DNA from: Sphingomonas_R arantia
GTDB taxonomy: Bacteria > Pseudomonadota > Alphaproteobacteria > Sphingomonadales > Sphingomonadaceae
DNA length: 64,000 nt
Assembly: GCF_042682045.1 (NCBI RefSeq)
Contig: NZ_JBHUGS010000005.1
Span: 1 to 64,000, forward strand
Direction of reading: 5' to 3'
A program made the position numbers and the translations under genes. This document shows, piece after piece, positions 43,640-53,172 of this stretch. The notes under the pieces were generated by a model. It made no database searches. It saw only the letters and a list, made by a program, of their open reading frames with translations, and had not been told where the DNA came from. Numbering within the stretch: position 1 is the first letter of the stretch; every line of letters begins with the position of its first letter.

Positions 43640-44257
43640 TTGTCCTACGGGTTCCTGGATATCGCCATAACGCCGAGCGTTCGTGACGCTCAGAAAGCCC
43701 TGAACGCGGATCATCTGTGGCAGGACTTCCGGGGGCACCGCGACTTCGACCGGTTCACCGCGAGGGAGACGGACTTCATCGCCCGCCGGGACAGCTTCTA
43801 CATCGCTTCGGTGTCGGAAAGCGGCTGGCCGTATGTCCAGCATCGCGGTGGACCGGTCGGCTTTCTGAAAGTCGTCGATGACCGGACGCTGGCCTTCGCC
43901 GACTACCGCGGCAACCGCCAATATATCAGCACCGGCAATCTGGCGGCGAACGCCCGGGCATGCCTGATCCTCGTCGACTATCCCCGCCGGTCGCGCCTCA
44001 AGATCTACGCCCATGCCGAGAAAGTGTCGCTCAACGCCGATCCGGCGCTTACCGCCCTGGTCGGCGACGATCGGTATGGCGCGGACCTCGAACGCATCTT
44101 CCGCCTGCGGTTGCAGGCCTTCGACTGGAACTGTCCCCAGCAGATCGTGCCGCGTTTCACGCAAGCCGAGATCGACGTGGCCGTCCATCCCCTGCAGGAA
44201 AAGTTGGCTCAGCTCGAAGCCGAAAACGAGGCGCTCCGTAAGCGCATCGCCGACTGA
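43640..44257 (+). CDS. Pyridoxamine 5'-phosphate oxidase-like flavin protein (TTG start)
   Basis: The 205-residue protein has the split-barrel PNPOx-like pattern DSFYIASVSESGWPYVQHRGGP, DYRGNRQYISTGNL and IDYPRRSRLKIYAHAEKV-type strands, and a C-terminal leucine-zipper-like helix (LAQLEAENEAL). No ATG is placed to give a full domain; the TTG at 43640 has CGGAGA six bases upstream and gives the family's normal N terminus. It closes the operon beginning at 40.3 kb. These proteins bind FMN or F420; the substrate is unknown. Confidence 0.8.
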   Translation: MSYGFLDIAITPSVRDAQKALNADHLWQDFRGHRDFDRFTARETDFIARRDSFYIASVSESGWPYVQHRGGPVGFLKVVDDRTLAFADYRGNRQYISTGNLAANARACLILVDYPRRSRLKIYAHAEKVSLNADPALTALVGDDRYGADLERIFRLRLQAFDWNCPQQIVPRFTQAEIDVAVHPLQEKLAQLEAENEALRKRIAD

Positions 44258-44403
44258 GACGCCCCCCACGAGTACCGAGCCCTCCCGAACCGCTTTTGCC
44301 GTGGGGCGGATCCGGTTGCACTCCAGCCGACGCACCGTCCACTCAACAGGCTGCGTCCAGCTTGCCGCCGTCATGATCCGGCTACGCTGAACGGCGATAC
44401 CGC
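44258..44403. other. Gap between convergent genes
   Basis: The 146 bases between the PNPOx-like gene and the convergent histidine kinase hold no gene. A terminator for both is expected; no hairpin with a T-run was seen. Confidence 0.35.
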
Positions 44404-47400
44404 CTAGTCGATCGCGGAGCACCCCACCGCGGACCCGCGCCCCCGAAAGAGCCGATTGGCCAGCCGCCCGGCCGCGTTCCACCAGCCAGTCCGCCGAGCC
44501 GCGCCGCGATCGTCATAGGCGACATAGGCGGGGATCGTCAGCATCACCTCCGTACCGCCGCCGACAGCAGAGCACACCGTGAGTGTGCCGCGCAGCTTCC
44601 TCGCCCGCTCGCGCATGCCTTGCAGGCCGTAATGCCCGTCCCTGCCGCCGCTATCGAGGATCGCGGGCGCGATCCCGATACCATTGTCGGCGAACCGGAT
44701 CGAAAACGGCCGCGCGAAGCGAAGCTCGATCAGAAGCTCGGTTGCGCGGGCATGCAGCCGGACATTGGCGATCGCCTCGGCGGCGATATGCACGATCTCG
44801 TCGAGCGCGATCGGCGCAAGGCGGCGGGGATCGCCGATCGTCTGGATACGAACCGAAGACGCAGGATCGAAGCCCTGCGTGTCGGCGATCTCGGCGAGGA
44901 TCGCGGCGATGCCGTCGGGATCATATCGCGCGCGCAGGTCGCGCACGCGATCCCGCCCTTCGGCAATTGCCCGGTCGGCGCGGGTCAGGGCGTGCTCCAG
45001 TTTCGAGCGTTCCGGCGCGCCTTGCGGCAGGTCTTCCGCCGCCACCTGGACGTGGAGGGTGAGGGTCTGAACCGATTGCAGCAGCGTGTCGTGCAGTTCG
45101 CGGGCGATGCGTTCGCGTTCGCCCATCCGCTCTGCCATCTGCGCGCGGATACGACGGGCGACCGCTCGCAGCCGCAAGGCATAGCCAAGCCAGACCAGCC
45201 CCAGCAGCCCGAAGCCGCAAAGCACGCGAAACGGCCAGCTCTGGAAGAATGTCGGCGGGATTTCGAACGCCAGTGTTGCGGGCCGTCGGCTCCATACGCC
45301 GTCATCGTTCGCCGCCATGAGCTGGAACTTGTAACGGCCCGGCCCAAGCCCCGTGTAAAAGGCCTCACGGCGCGGACCCGCATCGACCCAACCGTCGTCG
45401 ACCCCCTCCAACTGGTAGCGGAACCGCACGCGGGACGGCACGGAAAGGCTGGTTGCGGTATACTCGATCTGGAGGTTGGACGCGCCTTTCGGCAGCGTGA
45501 TGGGTGTATCCGCCGCATAGCTGCGGCCTCCGGAAACCAGGGACTGGACGACTACCGGCGGTGGAAGCGCGTTGAAGGACAGTCGCTTGGGGTCGATCCA
45601 GGCGACGCCGAGCCTCGTAATGAACCAGAGACGCCCGTCGGACGCCTCGATCGCCGTTTGCGACCAGGAATCCTGCTGCGCCACGCCGGGCATCCCATCG
45701 TTGCGATCGAACACGCGTGCCTTCAGCCGGCGAGCGGTATGGGCGAAGGCATCGTCCACGTCCGCGCGATCGATCCTGACCACGCCGGCCACGGTGTTGA
45801 GCCACAGGTCGCCTTCGGCCGTTTCGACGATCCCGGCCGTCCGGCTCAGGAACGGATGAACATCCGCCTTGAGGGTCACGAAGCGCCGGCCGTCGAACCG
45901 TGCCAACCCGAAGTCGCCGCCCGCATACACATGCCGTCCCCGGCCTGCGATGACCACAACGGTCCCCAGTGCGGGATCGTCCCGGGCGGAGAACACCCGT
46001 CGCGCGGGTCCATCGATCATCTCGATGCGGTGCGCTTCCGCGATCCATATCCGCCCGAGCGCGTCACGCAGCATCTGCATCGGCAGAATACTCCGTGACG
46101 CGAGGCGCGGTTCGGCCTTCCATCCATATGGCATCCGGCAAAAGGCGCCTTCCGCGGACGAGACGCAGATCCGACCCGCGGCGTCCTCGATGAGAGCAAA
46201 CGGCCTGGGTCCCGCCCATGGCAACGGCACGTCCCGAACGCGGGTGCCGGACAGAATGCCGAGCGTTCGGTCCGTACCGATCCAGGTCCGTGACCGTGCA
46301 TCCGTGTGAAGGACCAAGGTCCGCCGCGGCAGTTGCACCAACTTACGGGCGACACGGTCCGCGCTCGCCTGGAACAGGGCGTCGTTTGAAGTGACATACA
46401 TCGTGCCTGCGGGGCCCGGCGCGATCCGGAAACCATTGCGCGAATCCGTCGGCAGGCCGGTCGCAACCACGGCGCTCGTCTCGCGAAACTGATCGAGACC
46501 AAGGTTCGTCCCCACCCAGACATTGCCTTCCCGATCCTCCAGGATCGGATTGGCAAGGTTGGACGTCAGGCCGCGCTCCACGCCGAACCTCTCCTTTGCG
46601 CCATCGGCCGGGAGCGTGCGGCCGACCAACCCGACGCTGCTGAGACGAAAGACGCCGCCACTTCCGTACGTTCCCCAAAGACTGCCGTGTCGATCGAACA
46701 GGATGCTCTCCGCCCGCGGATTGGCCGTCCCGGGCGGCACGATCCATGTCGGTGCGGCTTGGGCAGGCCATGCCGCGATGCGCTGGAGACCGGGGCGGGC
46801 GCCGGTGGTCAGCCATATCGCGCCGTCCGGCGACTGCTTGAGCTTCGGCCTGCCCGCTGCCGAGGCGGCGACGCGCGAAAAGCGACGTGCGCCTGGTCGC
46901 AACACCTCGAGTTCGCCACCCGCCGCGATCCACACCGATCCGTCTCGCGCGCCCAGGACGCTGGTCGCCGCGCCCGCGACGACCCCATAAGCGTCGCCAA
47001 CACTCTCCCATCGACCCCTATGGAAGCGCGCGACCCCTCCCCTGTCATCCTCGCCAAGGGCCGCCCAGATCCCGCCTGCGCGGTCCTCGGCCAGCTCCAG
47101 CACCGGGACCGGCGGCAGGCCCAAGTCGAAAATGGTCAAATGGCCCGAGCGGAGTCTCGCCACGGCGCCCGATGCAAAGCCAATCCAGAGGTCACCGCTG
47201 CGGGTGGCCAGCAGCGAATTGACGTTGAGCGAGGGAAGGCGTTCGCCGCCAAATGGTCGAAACTTCTCGAAACGAGCGCCGTCGAACCGGTAAAGTCCGC
47301 TTCCCGTGCCCAGCCAGAGATATCCGTCGTTCGACTGGGCCAGAGCCCAGATCTCCGGTGGCGCGCCGTCTCTCGATGTCCAGGCGGTGTGCCGCAGTTG

Positions 47401-47496
47401 CTGGAGGCTGCGCTGCGCATTCGCTACGCCTGCTTCGCACAGGCTCAATAGCGCGGTCAGCATCGCCAGCAGAAGGAATTTCGGAACGGACGACAT
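44404..47496 (-). CDS. Propeller-type (Reg_prop/Y_Y_Y) sensor histidine kinase
   Basis: The 1030-residue protein has a Sec signal (residues 1-27), a long periplasmic two-component-regulator propeller with repeated GLYRFDG..F, GDLWIGF and GNVWVGTNLGL blades, and then a Y_Y_Y domain (~640-745) with FRYQLEGVDDGWVDAG and GRYKFQLMAANDDGVWS. One membrane helix spans ~754-775. A HisKA_3 domain has phospho-acceptor His802 in ARELHDTLLQS, followed by an ATPase domain with ADNGIGI and GLQGMRERA. Such sensors usually respond to sugars or polymers and pair with NarL/LuxR regulators. None is adjacent; the regulator at 34699-35340 is a candidate. Confidence 0.9.
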   Translation of the reverse strand: MSSVPKFLLLAMLTALLSLCEAGVANAQRSLQQLRHTAWTSRDGAPPEIWALAQSNDGYLWLGTGSGLYRFDGARFEKFRPFGGERLPSLNVNSLLATRSGDLWIGFASGAVARLRSGHLTIFDLGLPPVPVLELAEDRAGGIWAALGEDDRGGVARFHRGRWESVGDAYGVVAGAATSVLGARDGSVWIAAGGELEVLRPGARRFSRVAASAAGRPKLKQSPDGAIWLTTGARPGLQRIAAWPAQAAPTWIVPPGTANPRAESILFDRHGSLWGTYGSGGVFRLSSVGLVGRTLPADGAKERFGVERGLTSNLANPILEDREGNVWVGTNLGLDQFRETSAVVATGLPTDSRNGFRIAPGPAGTMYVTSNDALFQASADRVARKLVQLPRRTLVLHTDARSRTWIGTDRTLGILSGTRVRDVPLPWAGPRPFALIEDAAGRICVSSAEGAFCRMPYGWKAEPRLASRSILPMQMLRDALGRIWIAEAHRIEMIDGPARRVFSARDDPALGTVVVIAGRGRHVYAGGDFGLARFDGRRFVTLKADVHPFLSRTAGIVETAEGDLWLNTVAGVVRIDRADVDDAFAHTARRLKARVFDRNDGMPGVAQQDSWSQTAIEASDGRLWFITRLGVAWIDPKRLSFNALPPPVVVQSLVSGGRSYAADTPITLPKGASNLQIEYTATSLSVPSRVRFRYQLEGVDDGWVDAGPRREAFYTGLGPGRYKFQLMAANDDGVWSRRPATLAFEIPPTFFQSWPFRVLCGFGLLGLVWLGYALRLRAVARRIRAQMAERMGERERIARELHDTLLQSVQTLTLHVQVAAEDLPQGAPERSKLEHALTRADRAIAEGRDRVRDLRARYDPDGIAAILAEIADTQGFDPASSVRIQTIGDPRRLAPIALDEIVHIAAEAIANVRLHARATELLIELRFARPFSIRFADNGIGIAPAILDSGGRDGHYGLQGMRERARKLRGTLTVCSAVGGGTEVMLTIPAYVAYDDRGAARRTGWWNAAGRLANRLFRGRGSAVGCSAID

Positions 47497-47897
47497 CCCT
47501 CACATCTTCTTTCAAGGCGGACGCGGCGTCATCTGGCGACCTGTCCGTGACTATTTTATTTCAGAAATAGCAATACGGTGCTGCATCCGCCGACGTTCAT
47601 TATCAAATTCAGGCCGATACAAGATAACCGATGTTCCCGCATTGTAGCGATCGTCCAAATGGGTGAAACCAGTCGAATTGGGCTTGCCTCGTTAAAGTGG
47701 ATAAGTATTGCCTCAGCGTGACGTGGTTCGTTTGAACTGCGTGGGGCGCAGGGGTCGAGCACGAAGTGGCGCCGGACGAAGTTGTAGATGAAGCGCGCTG
47801 AGCGCGATTTGCCCGGAAACTGCGACATCCTCCCGATCAGTGGCGGCACCGCTCTATCGTCCATTGACGTTTTTAAGGAGACGGGGCTGATGAGCGT
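47497..47897. promoter_or_regulatory. 401-base divergent control region
   Basis: The gap lies between the propeller-type histidine kinase (minus) and the AraC regulator (plus) and must hold both promoters. It is AT-richer than its surroundings. A minus-strand frame from 48143 to 47556 overlaps the AraC gene and lacks family features. AAGGAG at 47875-47880 is followed by a three-codon frame (ATG at 47890) whose stop overlaps the AraC start. Confidence 0.5.
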
Positions 47898-48995
47898 GTG
47901 AGCATCGGTCCCATGTCCCTTTTCCTCGGCCTGTTCGAGGCGCAGATGCTGGTGCTCGCCACCGCCATCATCGTCGGCCGGCGGGGGGCAGCGCAAAATT
48001 ATCTCGGCGCGCTGCTGATCGTCCTGTGCGGGATGCTGACCCCGTTCACCATCGGCTATGCCGGCTTCTACGATCGCTGGCCTTGGCTGTCGTTCGCACC
48101 GTTCGCCGTGCCGCTTGCCATGGGGCCACTCCTCTACGCTCACCTGAACGCACTGGTCTTCGATCGTCCGATCTCACGCTGGCACGCCGCCTTGCCCGTG
48201 GCCCAATTCGCCTACCAGGCGGTCGCGTTCTGCCTTCCGCTCGACTTGCGCGGGGCGTTCGATCGTGAGGTCCAGCGCCCGTGGCTCGATCCGATCCTGG
48301 CGATCCTGCTGCTCATCTCGATGGTCGGCTATGCCGCGGCGGGCTTGCGCGCGTTGCGCCGGCACCGGGCATGGCTCTCGGCACGCCGGGCGGACCTTGC
48401 GGCGGCGCGGCGGGTGCGGGCGGTGCTGATCGCCTATGCCGCCATCGTGGCGGTCCGGACGGGGTATCTCGCTGCCGACGCACTGGTCGCGCCGCTGTCC
48501 TACTTCGACATGTTCGGCTTCTACGTCGTGCTGGCGATCGTCGGCAATTACCTGGCGATCGAAGGTTGGCGTCACGCCGACGCCCGACCGCACCCGATCG
48601 TCGAGCCCGTCGAGCGCGACTGGTCCCCGATCGCCGCCGACTGGATGCGCCGTATCGAGGAGCAAGGCTGGTGGCGCGATCCGGATCTCGATCTGGCAGG
48701 GCTGGCGCGCCGGCTCGGTACCAACACGGCCTATCTGTCGCGGGGGCTGAACGACGGCCTCGGGCTCGGGTTCGCCGAGGCCATCAACGGACTGCGCGTC
48801 GAGCATGTCGCCGCCCGGCTACGGGATGGGACCGATGCCGATATCCTGACGCTTGCGATCGATGCCGGCTTCGGATCGAAGGCGACGTTCAACCGCGTCT
48901 TCAAGGACCGGTTCGGCGTCACCCCGTCCGCCTATCGCCGCGTCTCAACCGACAAAAACGTCGCGGGACCCCCGGATATGCAGCGCACCGGCTGA
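47898..48995 (+). CDS. Membrane-anchored AraC-family transcriptional regulator
   Basis: The 365-residue protein has an N-terminal half with about seven hydrophobic helices (residues ~5-225) and a C-terminal AraC helix-turn-helix (~255-345) with DLDLAGLARRLGTNTAYLSRGLNDGLG and ILTLAIDAGFGSKATFNRVFKDRFGVTPSAYR. Such proteins sense a membrane or periplasmic signal while bound to DNA. The GTG start at 47898 overlaps a three-codon frame (ATGAGCGTGTGA). An S41-type exported protein follows after 46 bases and may be its target. Confidence 0.85.
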   Translation: MSIGPMSLFLGLFEAQMLVLATAIIVGRRGAAQNYLGALLIVLCGMLTPFTIGYAGFYDRWPWLSFAPFAVPLAMGPLLYAHLNALVFDRPISRWHAALPVAQFAYQAVAFCLPLDLRGAFDREVQRPWLDPILAILLLISMVGYAAAGLRALRRHRAWLSARRADLAAARRVRAVLIAYAAIVAVRTGYLAADALVAPLSYFDMFGFYVVLAIVGNYLAIEGWRHADARPHPIVEPVERDWSPIAADWMRRIEEQGWWRDPDLDLAGLARRLGTNTAYLSRGLNDGLGLGFAEAINGLRVEHVAARLRDGTDADILTLAIDAGFGSKATFNRVFKDRFGVTPSAYRRVSTDKNVAGPPDMQRTG

Positions 48996-49041
48996 CAGCC
49001 GGAGGCATCGGCTTCGGAGCACATTCGCCCGGAGCACCACC

Positions 49042-50526
49042 ATGATCCAACTCGATCGTCGCCAAATCCTGACGGGAGCGTCTGGACTGGCCGCCGCCCT
49101 CCTCCCTGCCCCCGCCCTGGCAGCCGGCGACCTGCTGTCACCAGCCGCGATGCGCCAAGACATCGGCATCCTGTACGATGCCTATGCCAGCCTGCATCCG
49201 GGCCTCTATCGCTACCTAACTCCCGCTGGGTTCCAGCGGGAATGTCGGCGCCTCGATCGGTTCGCCGGCACCCCCCGCAGTTTGGGCGAGTTCTACATGG
49301 CGCTGGCGGCGTTCACCGCGACGATCCGGTGCGGCCACAGCTTCCCCAACCCCGCCAACCAGACGCCGGCCGTGGCGGCCACGCTGTTCGGCAGGCCCGA
49401 CCGCCTGCCGTTCGCCTTCATCTGGCTCGACCAGCGCATGATCGTCACCGCCGATCTCGGCAGCGGGCACAATCTGCCGGCGGGAACTGAGATAGTCGCG
49501 ATCGACGGGATCGCCGCACGGGTCATGCTGGCGAGGATGCTCCCATATGCCCGCACCGACGGCGGGAACGACGCGCGGAAGGTTGCCGATCTCGGTATCC
49601 CCGGCGGCGCCGATCAGCCGGCCTTCGACGTCCTGCGCGCGCTGCTCTCTCCGTCGTCCGGGCAATCGGCCCGTATCGTGGTCCGCACCGCCGGCGGCAC
49701 CGCGACGGTCGCATGTCCCTTGATGACCGCCTCAGCACGCGACGCGGCGTTGCGTCCTCCATCCCAAGCATCCCCCTATGGCTGGACGTTCGATCTGCGT
49801 GGTGATGTCGGCGTCCTCACCATGCCGACATGGGCGGTCTTCCGTGACGAATGGGATTGGCGCGGCTTCATCGACGCGAGCCTGGATACGGCGGTCGACC
49901 GCAAGCTGTCGGGCCTCGTTGTGGACATCCGCGACAATGGCGGCGGCCTAGACTGCGGGGCGGCGATCATCGCCCGCCTGATCGATACGCCCCTGGCGAC
50001 CGACAGCTATTCCCGCCATGTGCGCTACCGGAAGATCCCCGATCGGCTGTCCCCCTACCTCAAGACGTGGGACCGCAGCTTCCGGGATTGGGGAGCCTCC
50101 GCCGTCGGCCCCGACGCGGCGGGCTTCTATGCTCTCACGCGCCCCGGCGATGCGTCCGACACGGATCTCATCCGACCGGCCGGCCGGCGGTTCGCGGGCA
50201 AGGTCGCCGTGCTCGTCGGGCCAAAGAATGCGTCAGCCACCTTAAGCTTCGCCGGCCTCATGCAGCGGCACCGACTGGGTACGCTGGTCGGCGAGCAGAC
50301 CGGCGGAAACCGGCGCGGCATCAATGGCGGCGCGTTCTTCTTCATCAACCTGCCGGCATCGGGCATCGAGGTCGATCTGCCCCTGATCGCCTACTGGCCC
50401 GACGTGCCGCAACCGGATGCCGGAGTGATGCCGGACATCCGGGTTCCGGCGCGCGCCGTCGATGTGCAGGCCGGGCAGGACCGCCAACTCGCGCGGGCCA
50501 TCCTTGCCGCCTCAGCACCGGCCTAA
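49042..50526 (+). CDS. Tat-exported S41 (tail-specific/C-terminal-processing) peptidase-like protein
   Basis: The 494-residue protein starts with a twin-arginine signal (DRRQILTGASGLAAALLPAPALA). A C-terminal peptidase S41 domain has LVVDIRDNGGGLDCGAAIIARL and the putative catalytic segment GPKNASATLSFAGLMQRH with a serine in SATLSF, then GEQTGGNRRGINGG. A PDZ-like region precedes it. The catalytic Lys could not be assigned with certainty. Natural substrate unknown. It follows the membrane AraC gene and converges with the permease gene (7-base gap). Confidence 0.8.
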   Translation: MIQLDRRQILTGASGLAAALLPAPALAAGDLLSPAAMRQDIGILYDAYASLHPGLYRYLTPAGFQRECRRLDRFAGTPRSLGEFYMALAAFTATIRCGHSFPNPANQTPAVAATLFGRPDRLPFAFIWLDQRMIVTADLGSGHNLPAGTEIVAIDGIAARVMLARMLPYARTDGGNDARKVADLGIPGGADQPAFDVLRALLSPSSGQSARIVVRTAGGTATVACPLMTASARDAALRPPSQASPYGWTFDLRGDVGVLTMPTWAVFRDEWDWRGFIDASLDTAVDRKLSGLVVDIRDNGGGLDCGAAIIARLIDTPLATDSYSRHVRYRKIPDRLSPYLKTWDRSFRDWGASAVGPDAAGFYALTRPGDASDTDLIRPAGRRFAGKVAVLVGPKNASATLSFAGLMQRHRLGTLVGEQTGGNRRGINGGAFFFINLPASGIEVDLPLIAYWPDVPQPDAGVMPDIRVPARAVDVQAGQDRQLARAILAASAPA

Positions 50527-50533
50527 CCCTTTG

Positions 50534-51940
50534 TCACGCGGCCTCCCGGCCCACACCGCTGTTGCGACGACCGTAAGCCGCATAGAGCGCCAGCCCTGCC
50601 ACGTTCCACATCACGAACCGCACCAGCGTCGAGGACGGCAGGCTGGCCAACAGGTAGAGGCACCCCAGCACCGTCACCGTCCCGACCACATAGGCGGCGG
50701 GGCAACGAAACAGACGGGGCAGCTGCGGTGCGGTGCGACGCAGGACCATCAGGCAGATGCCGACCGAGATGAACGCGATCAACGTCCCGGCATTGGCCAG
50801 TTCGGCAATCTCGTCGAGCCGGAAGAAGCCGGCGACCGCGGCGATCGACAGGCCGGTCAGCACCGTGATCAACGTCGGCGATCCCGTCCGCCGGCTCACC
50901 TTCGCCAGCCCGCGGGGCAGCAGACCGTCGCGCGCCATGACGAAGAAGATCCGGCTCTGGCCGTACATCATCACCAGAATGACCGACGGCAGCGCGATCA
51001 CCGCGGCAAGCGCGATCAGCTGTGCCGCGAACGGCTGGTTCAGCTGTCGCAGGACAAGCGCGAGCGGTTCCGGGGAATTGGCCAGCTGCGTGAACGGCAT
51101 GGCACCGATCGCCGTCACCGCGACCGCCATGTAGATCACGGTGCAGACGAGCATCGACCCGACGATCCCGATGGTCAGGTCGCGCTTCGGGTTCTTCGTC
51201 TCCTCCGCCGATGTGGCGACCGCGTCGAAGCCGTAGAAGGCGAAGAACACGATCGCTGCGGCCGCCATCACGCCGCGCTTGTGCCCGGCCACTTCCGTCG
51301 ATCCAAAGCCGTAGGGCATGAACGGATGCAGGTTCGCGTTCTGGAACGCGGGCAGCGCGTAGACGACGAAGATCGTCAGCGCGACGAGCTTGATCAGGAC
51401 CAGCACGATATTCAGCGTCGCGCTCTGCCGCGTGCCGAGGATCAGCATCCCCATGACGGCAAGCGAGACGAGCACCGCCGGCATGTTGACGATGCCGCCG
51501 CCATGCGGCCCGACCAGCAACGCCTGCGGCAGGTGGATCCCCGCCGTCTCGATCCAGCCGACCAGATATCCCGACCAGCCCACCGCGACCGTCGAGCAGG
51601 CCAGCGAATATTCCAGGATCAGGCTCCATCCGACGACCCAGGCGACGGTTTCGCCAAGCGCCGTGTAACTGAACGTATAGGCACTGCCCGCCGCCGGGAT
51701 CAGCGTCGCCAGTTCGGTATAGGCCAGCGCCGCGCACGCGCAGATGACGCCGCAGATCACGAAGGCCAGGATGACGCCCGGCCCCGCCCGCTCCGCCCCG
51801 ACCCCCACCAGCGTATAGATCCCGGTCCCGACGATCGCGCCGACGCCGAGCGCGATCAGATGCGGCCAGCTCAGCGTCTTGGCGAGGCTATGTTCCTGGC
51901 CATGGGCCGACGATTCGAACGATTTGCGTGGTCCAAACAT
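50534..51940 (-). CDS. APC-family amino acid permease
   Basis: The 468-residue protein has about twelve hydrophobic segments and the APC consensus: LIALGVGAIVGTGIYTLVG in helix 1, AALAYTELATLIPAAGSAYTF in helix 3 and FFAFYGFDAVATSAEETKNPKRDL in helix 6. It fits the YfnA/CAT-like group that imports amino acids by proton symport. It lies on the same strand as the epimerase and DHDPS-like genes and may import hydroxyproline or other amino acids freed from glycoproteins. The ATG at 51940 (MFGPRK) was chosen over the longer frame to 52027. Confidence 0.85.
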   Translation of the reverse strand: MFGPRKSFESSAHGQEHSLAKTLSWPHLIALGVGAIVGTGIYTLVGVGAERAGPGVILAFVICGVICACAALAYTELATLIPAAGSAYTFSYTALGETVAWVVGWSLILEYSLACSTVAVGWSGYLVGWIETAGIHLPQALLVGPHGGGIVNMPAVLVSLAVMGMLILGTRQSATLNIVLVLIKLVALTIFVVYALPAFQNANLHPFMPYGFGSTEVAGHKRGVMAAAAIVFFAFYGFDAVATSAEETKNPKRDLTIGIVGSMLVCTVIYMAVAVTAIGAMPFTQLANSPEPLALVLRQLNQPFAAQLIALAAVIALPSVILVMMYGQSRIFFVMARDGLLPRGLAKVSRRTGSPTLITVLTGLSIAAVAGFFRLDEIAELANAGTLIAFISVGICLMVLRRTAPQLPRLFRCPAAYVVGTVTVLGCLYLLASLPSSTLVRFVMWNVAGLALYAAYGRRNSGVGREAA

Positions 51941-52173
51941 TGCCCATCCCCGAATATGGTTACGCGTCGCGCGCCGTCCCGAACTGGTGCCGCAGTTGAG
52001 TCGGCCTCGATTGCAAATGGCCGGCAAGCAGCGTCAGCATCCGCCCCTCATCGCGGACAATCCTCGCGCCCAGCCGGCCGCAAATGCGCGCCGTGACGAT
52101 CTGCCCACGGACAACGATGCGCATCGATGTGCGGCTCGGCAGGCGGGATTACCGCGCCGGTACCGCACAGGCT

Positions 52174-53172
52174 TCATGAAACCTGGAAACCTTCCCAGAA
52201 ACGGTCTTCCCGGTCGATCCAGATCGTGTTGAACCCGGTCGCGACGGCCGATCCCTCGATCGACGGAATGATCGCGGCCGTGTCGCCCAGGCTCGTCGCC
52301 GCCTCCACACGCCCGACGAACCGGCTGCCGATGTAGCTTTCGTGGACGAAGCGGTCGCCAACCGCCAATCGGCCGCTGTCCGCCAGATGCGCCAGCCGTG
52401 CGGAGGTGCCGGTGCCGCACGGGCTTCGGTCGATCGCCTTGTCGCCGTAGAAGACCGCGTTGCGCCCGTCCGCGCCGTCGCCGCGGGGCACATCGGCCCA
52501 CAGCACGTGGCTGACGCCGCGGATCGTCGGGTCGATCGGGTGGACCGGCTCGAACACGGCCCGCACCGCCTCCCGGACGCGACCGCTCAGCGCGACGATC
52601 TCCGCCGCGCCGAGATCGTCGAGGCCGGTGTAACGCCCCTGCGGCTCGACGATCGCATAGTAGTTTCCGCCATAGGCCACGTCGACGACGAGCGGTCCGA
52701 TGCCGTCGATATCCACCTGGATACCCCGCGCGGCGACGTAGGCCGGCACGTTGGTGATCCGGACCGACGTGACCTTCGGGCCATCGGTCTCGTACGTCAC
52801 GTCGATCACGCCGGCGGGTACTTCGATCCGCAACCGTCCCGGCGCGCCCGGCTGGATCAGGCCGTGTTCCAAACCGAACGTCACCATCCCGATCGTGCCG
52901 TGCCCGCACATCGGCAGGCATCCGCTCGTTTCGATGAACAGGATGCCGATATCGGTGTCGGCTCGCGTCGGCGGATACAGGAATCCGCCGGACATCATGT
53001 CATGCCCACGCGGTTCGAAACAGAGCCCGGTGCGGATCCAGTCGAACCGCGCCATGAAGTCCTGCCGCCGTTCGGACATCGACGCGCCCTTCAGCAACGG
53101 CGCACCGCCCGCAACCAGGCGAACCGGGTTACCGGCGGTGTGCCCATCGATGCAGAAGAATGTGTGCCGCAT
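52174..53172 (-). CDS. Proline racemase/4-hydroxyproline 2-epimerase-family enzyme
   Basis: The 332-residue protein has both catalytic cysteines of the racemase/epimerase family: Cys89 in MCGHGTIG and Cys252 in DRSPCGTGTSA. trans-3-hydroxyproline dehydratases have Thr in the second place, so this is an epimerase or racemase. In the neighbourhood of DHDPS-family and FAD-dehydrogenase genes the best reading is conversion of trans-4-hydroxy-L-proline to cis-4-hydroxy-D-proline, the first step of bacterial hydroxyproline catabolism. The start overlaps the stop of the DHDPS-like gene by one base. Substrate choice is inferred from context. Confidence 0.85.
   Translation of the reverse strand: MRHTFFCIDGHTAGNPVRLVAGGAPLLKGASMSERRQDFMARFDWIRTGLCFEPRGHDMMSGGFLYPPTRADTDIGILFIETSGCLPMCGHGTIGMVTFGLEHGLIQPGAPGRLRIEVPAGVIDVTYETDGPKVTSVRITNVPAYVAARGIQVDIDGIGPLVVDVAYGGNYYAIVEPQGRYTGLDDLGAAEIVALSGRVREAVRAVFEPVHPIDPTIRGVSHVLWADVPRGDGADGRNAVFYGDKAIDRSPCGTGTSARLAHLADSGRLAVGDRFVHESYIGSRFVGRVEAATSLGDTAAIIPSIEGSAVATGFNTIWIDREDRFWEGFQVS

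Noticed and set aside
47556..48143. 195-codon minus-strand frame before and over the AraC gene
   Set aside because: No recognisable features, and half of it is antisense to a gene with a clear helix-turn-helix.
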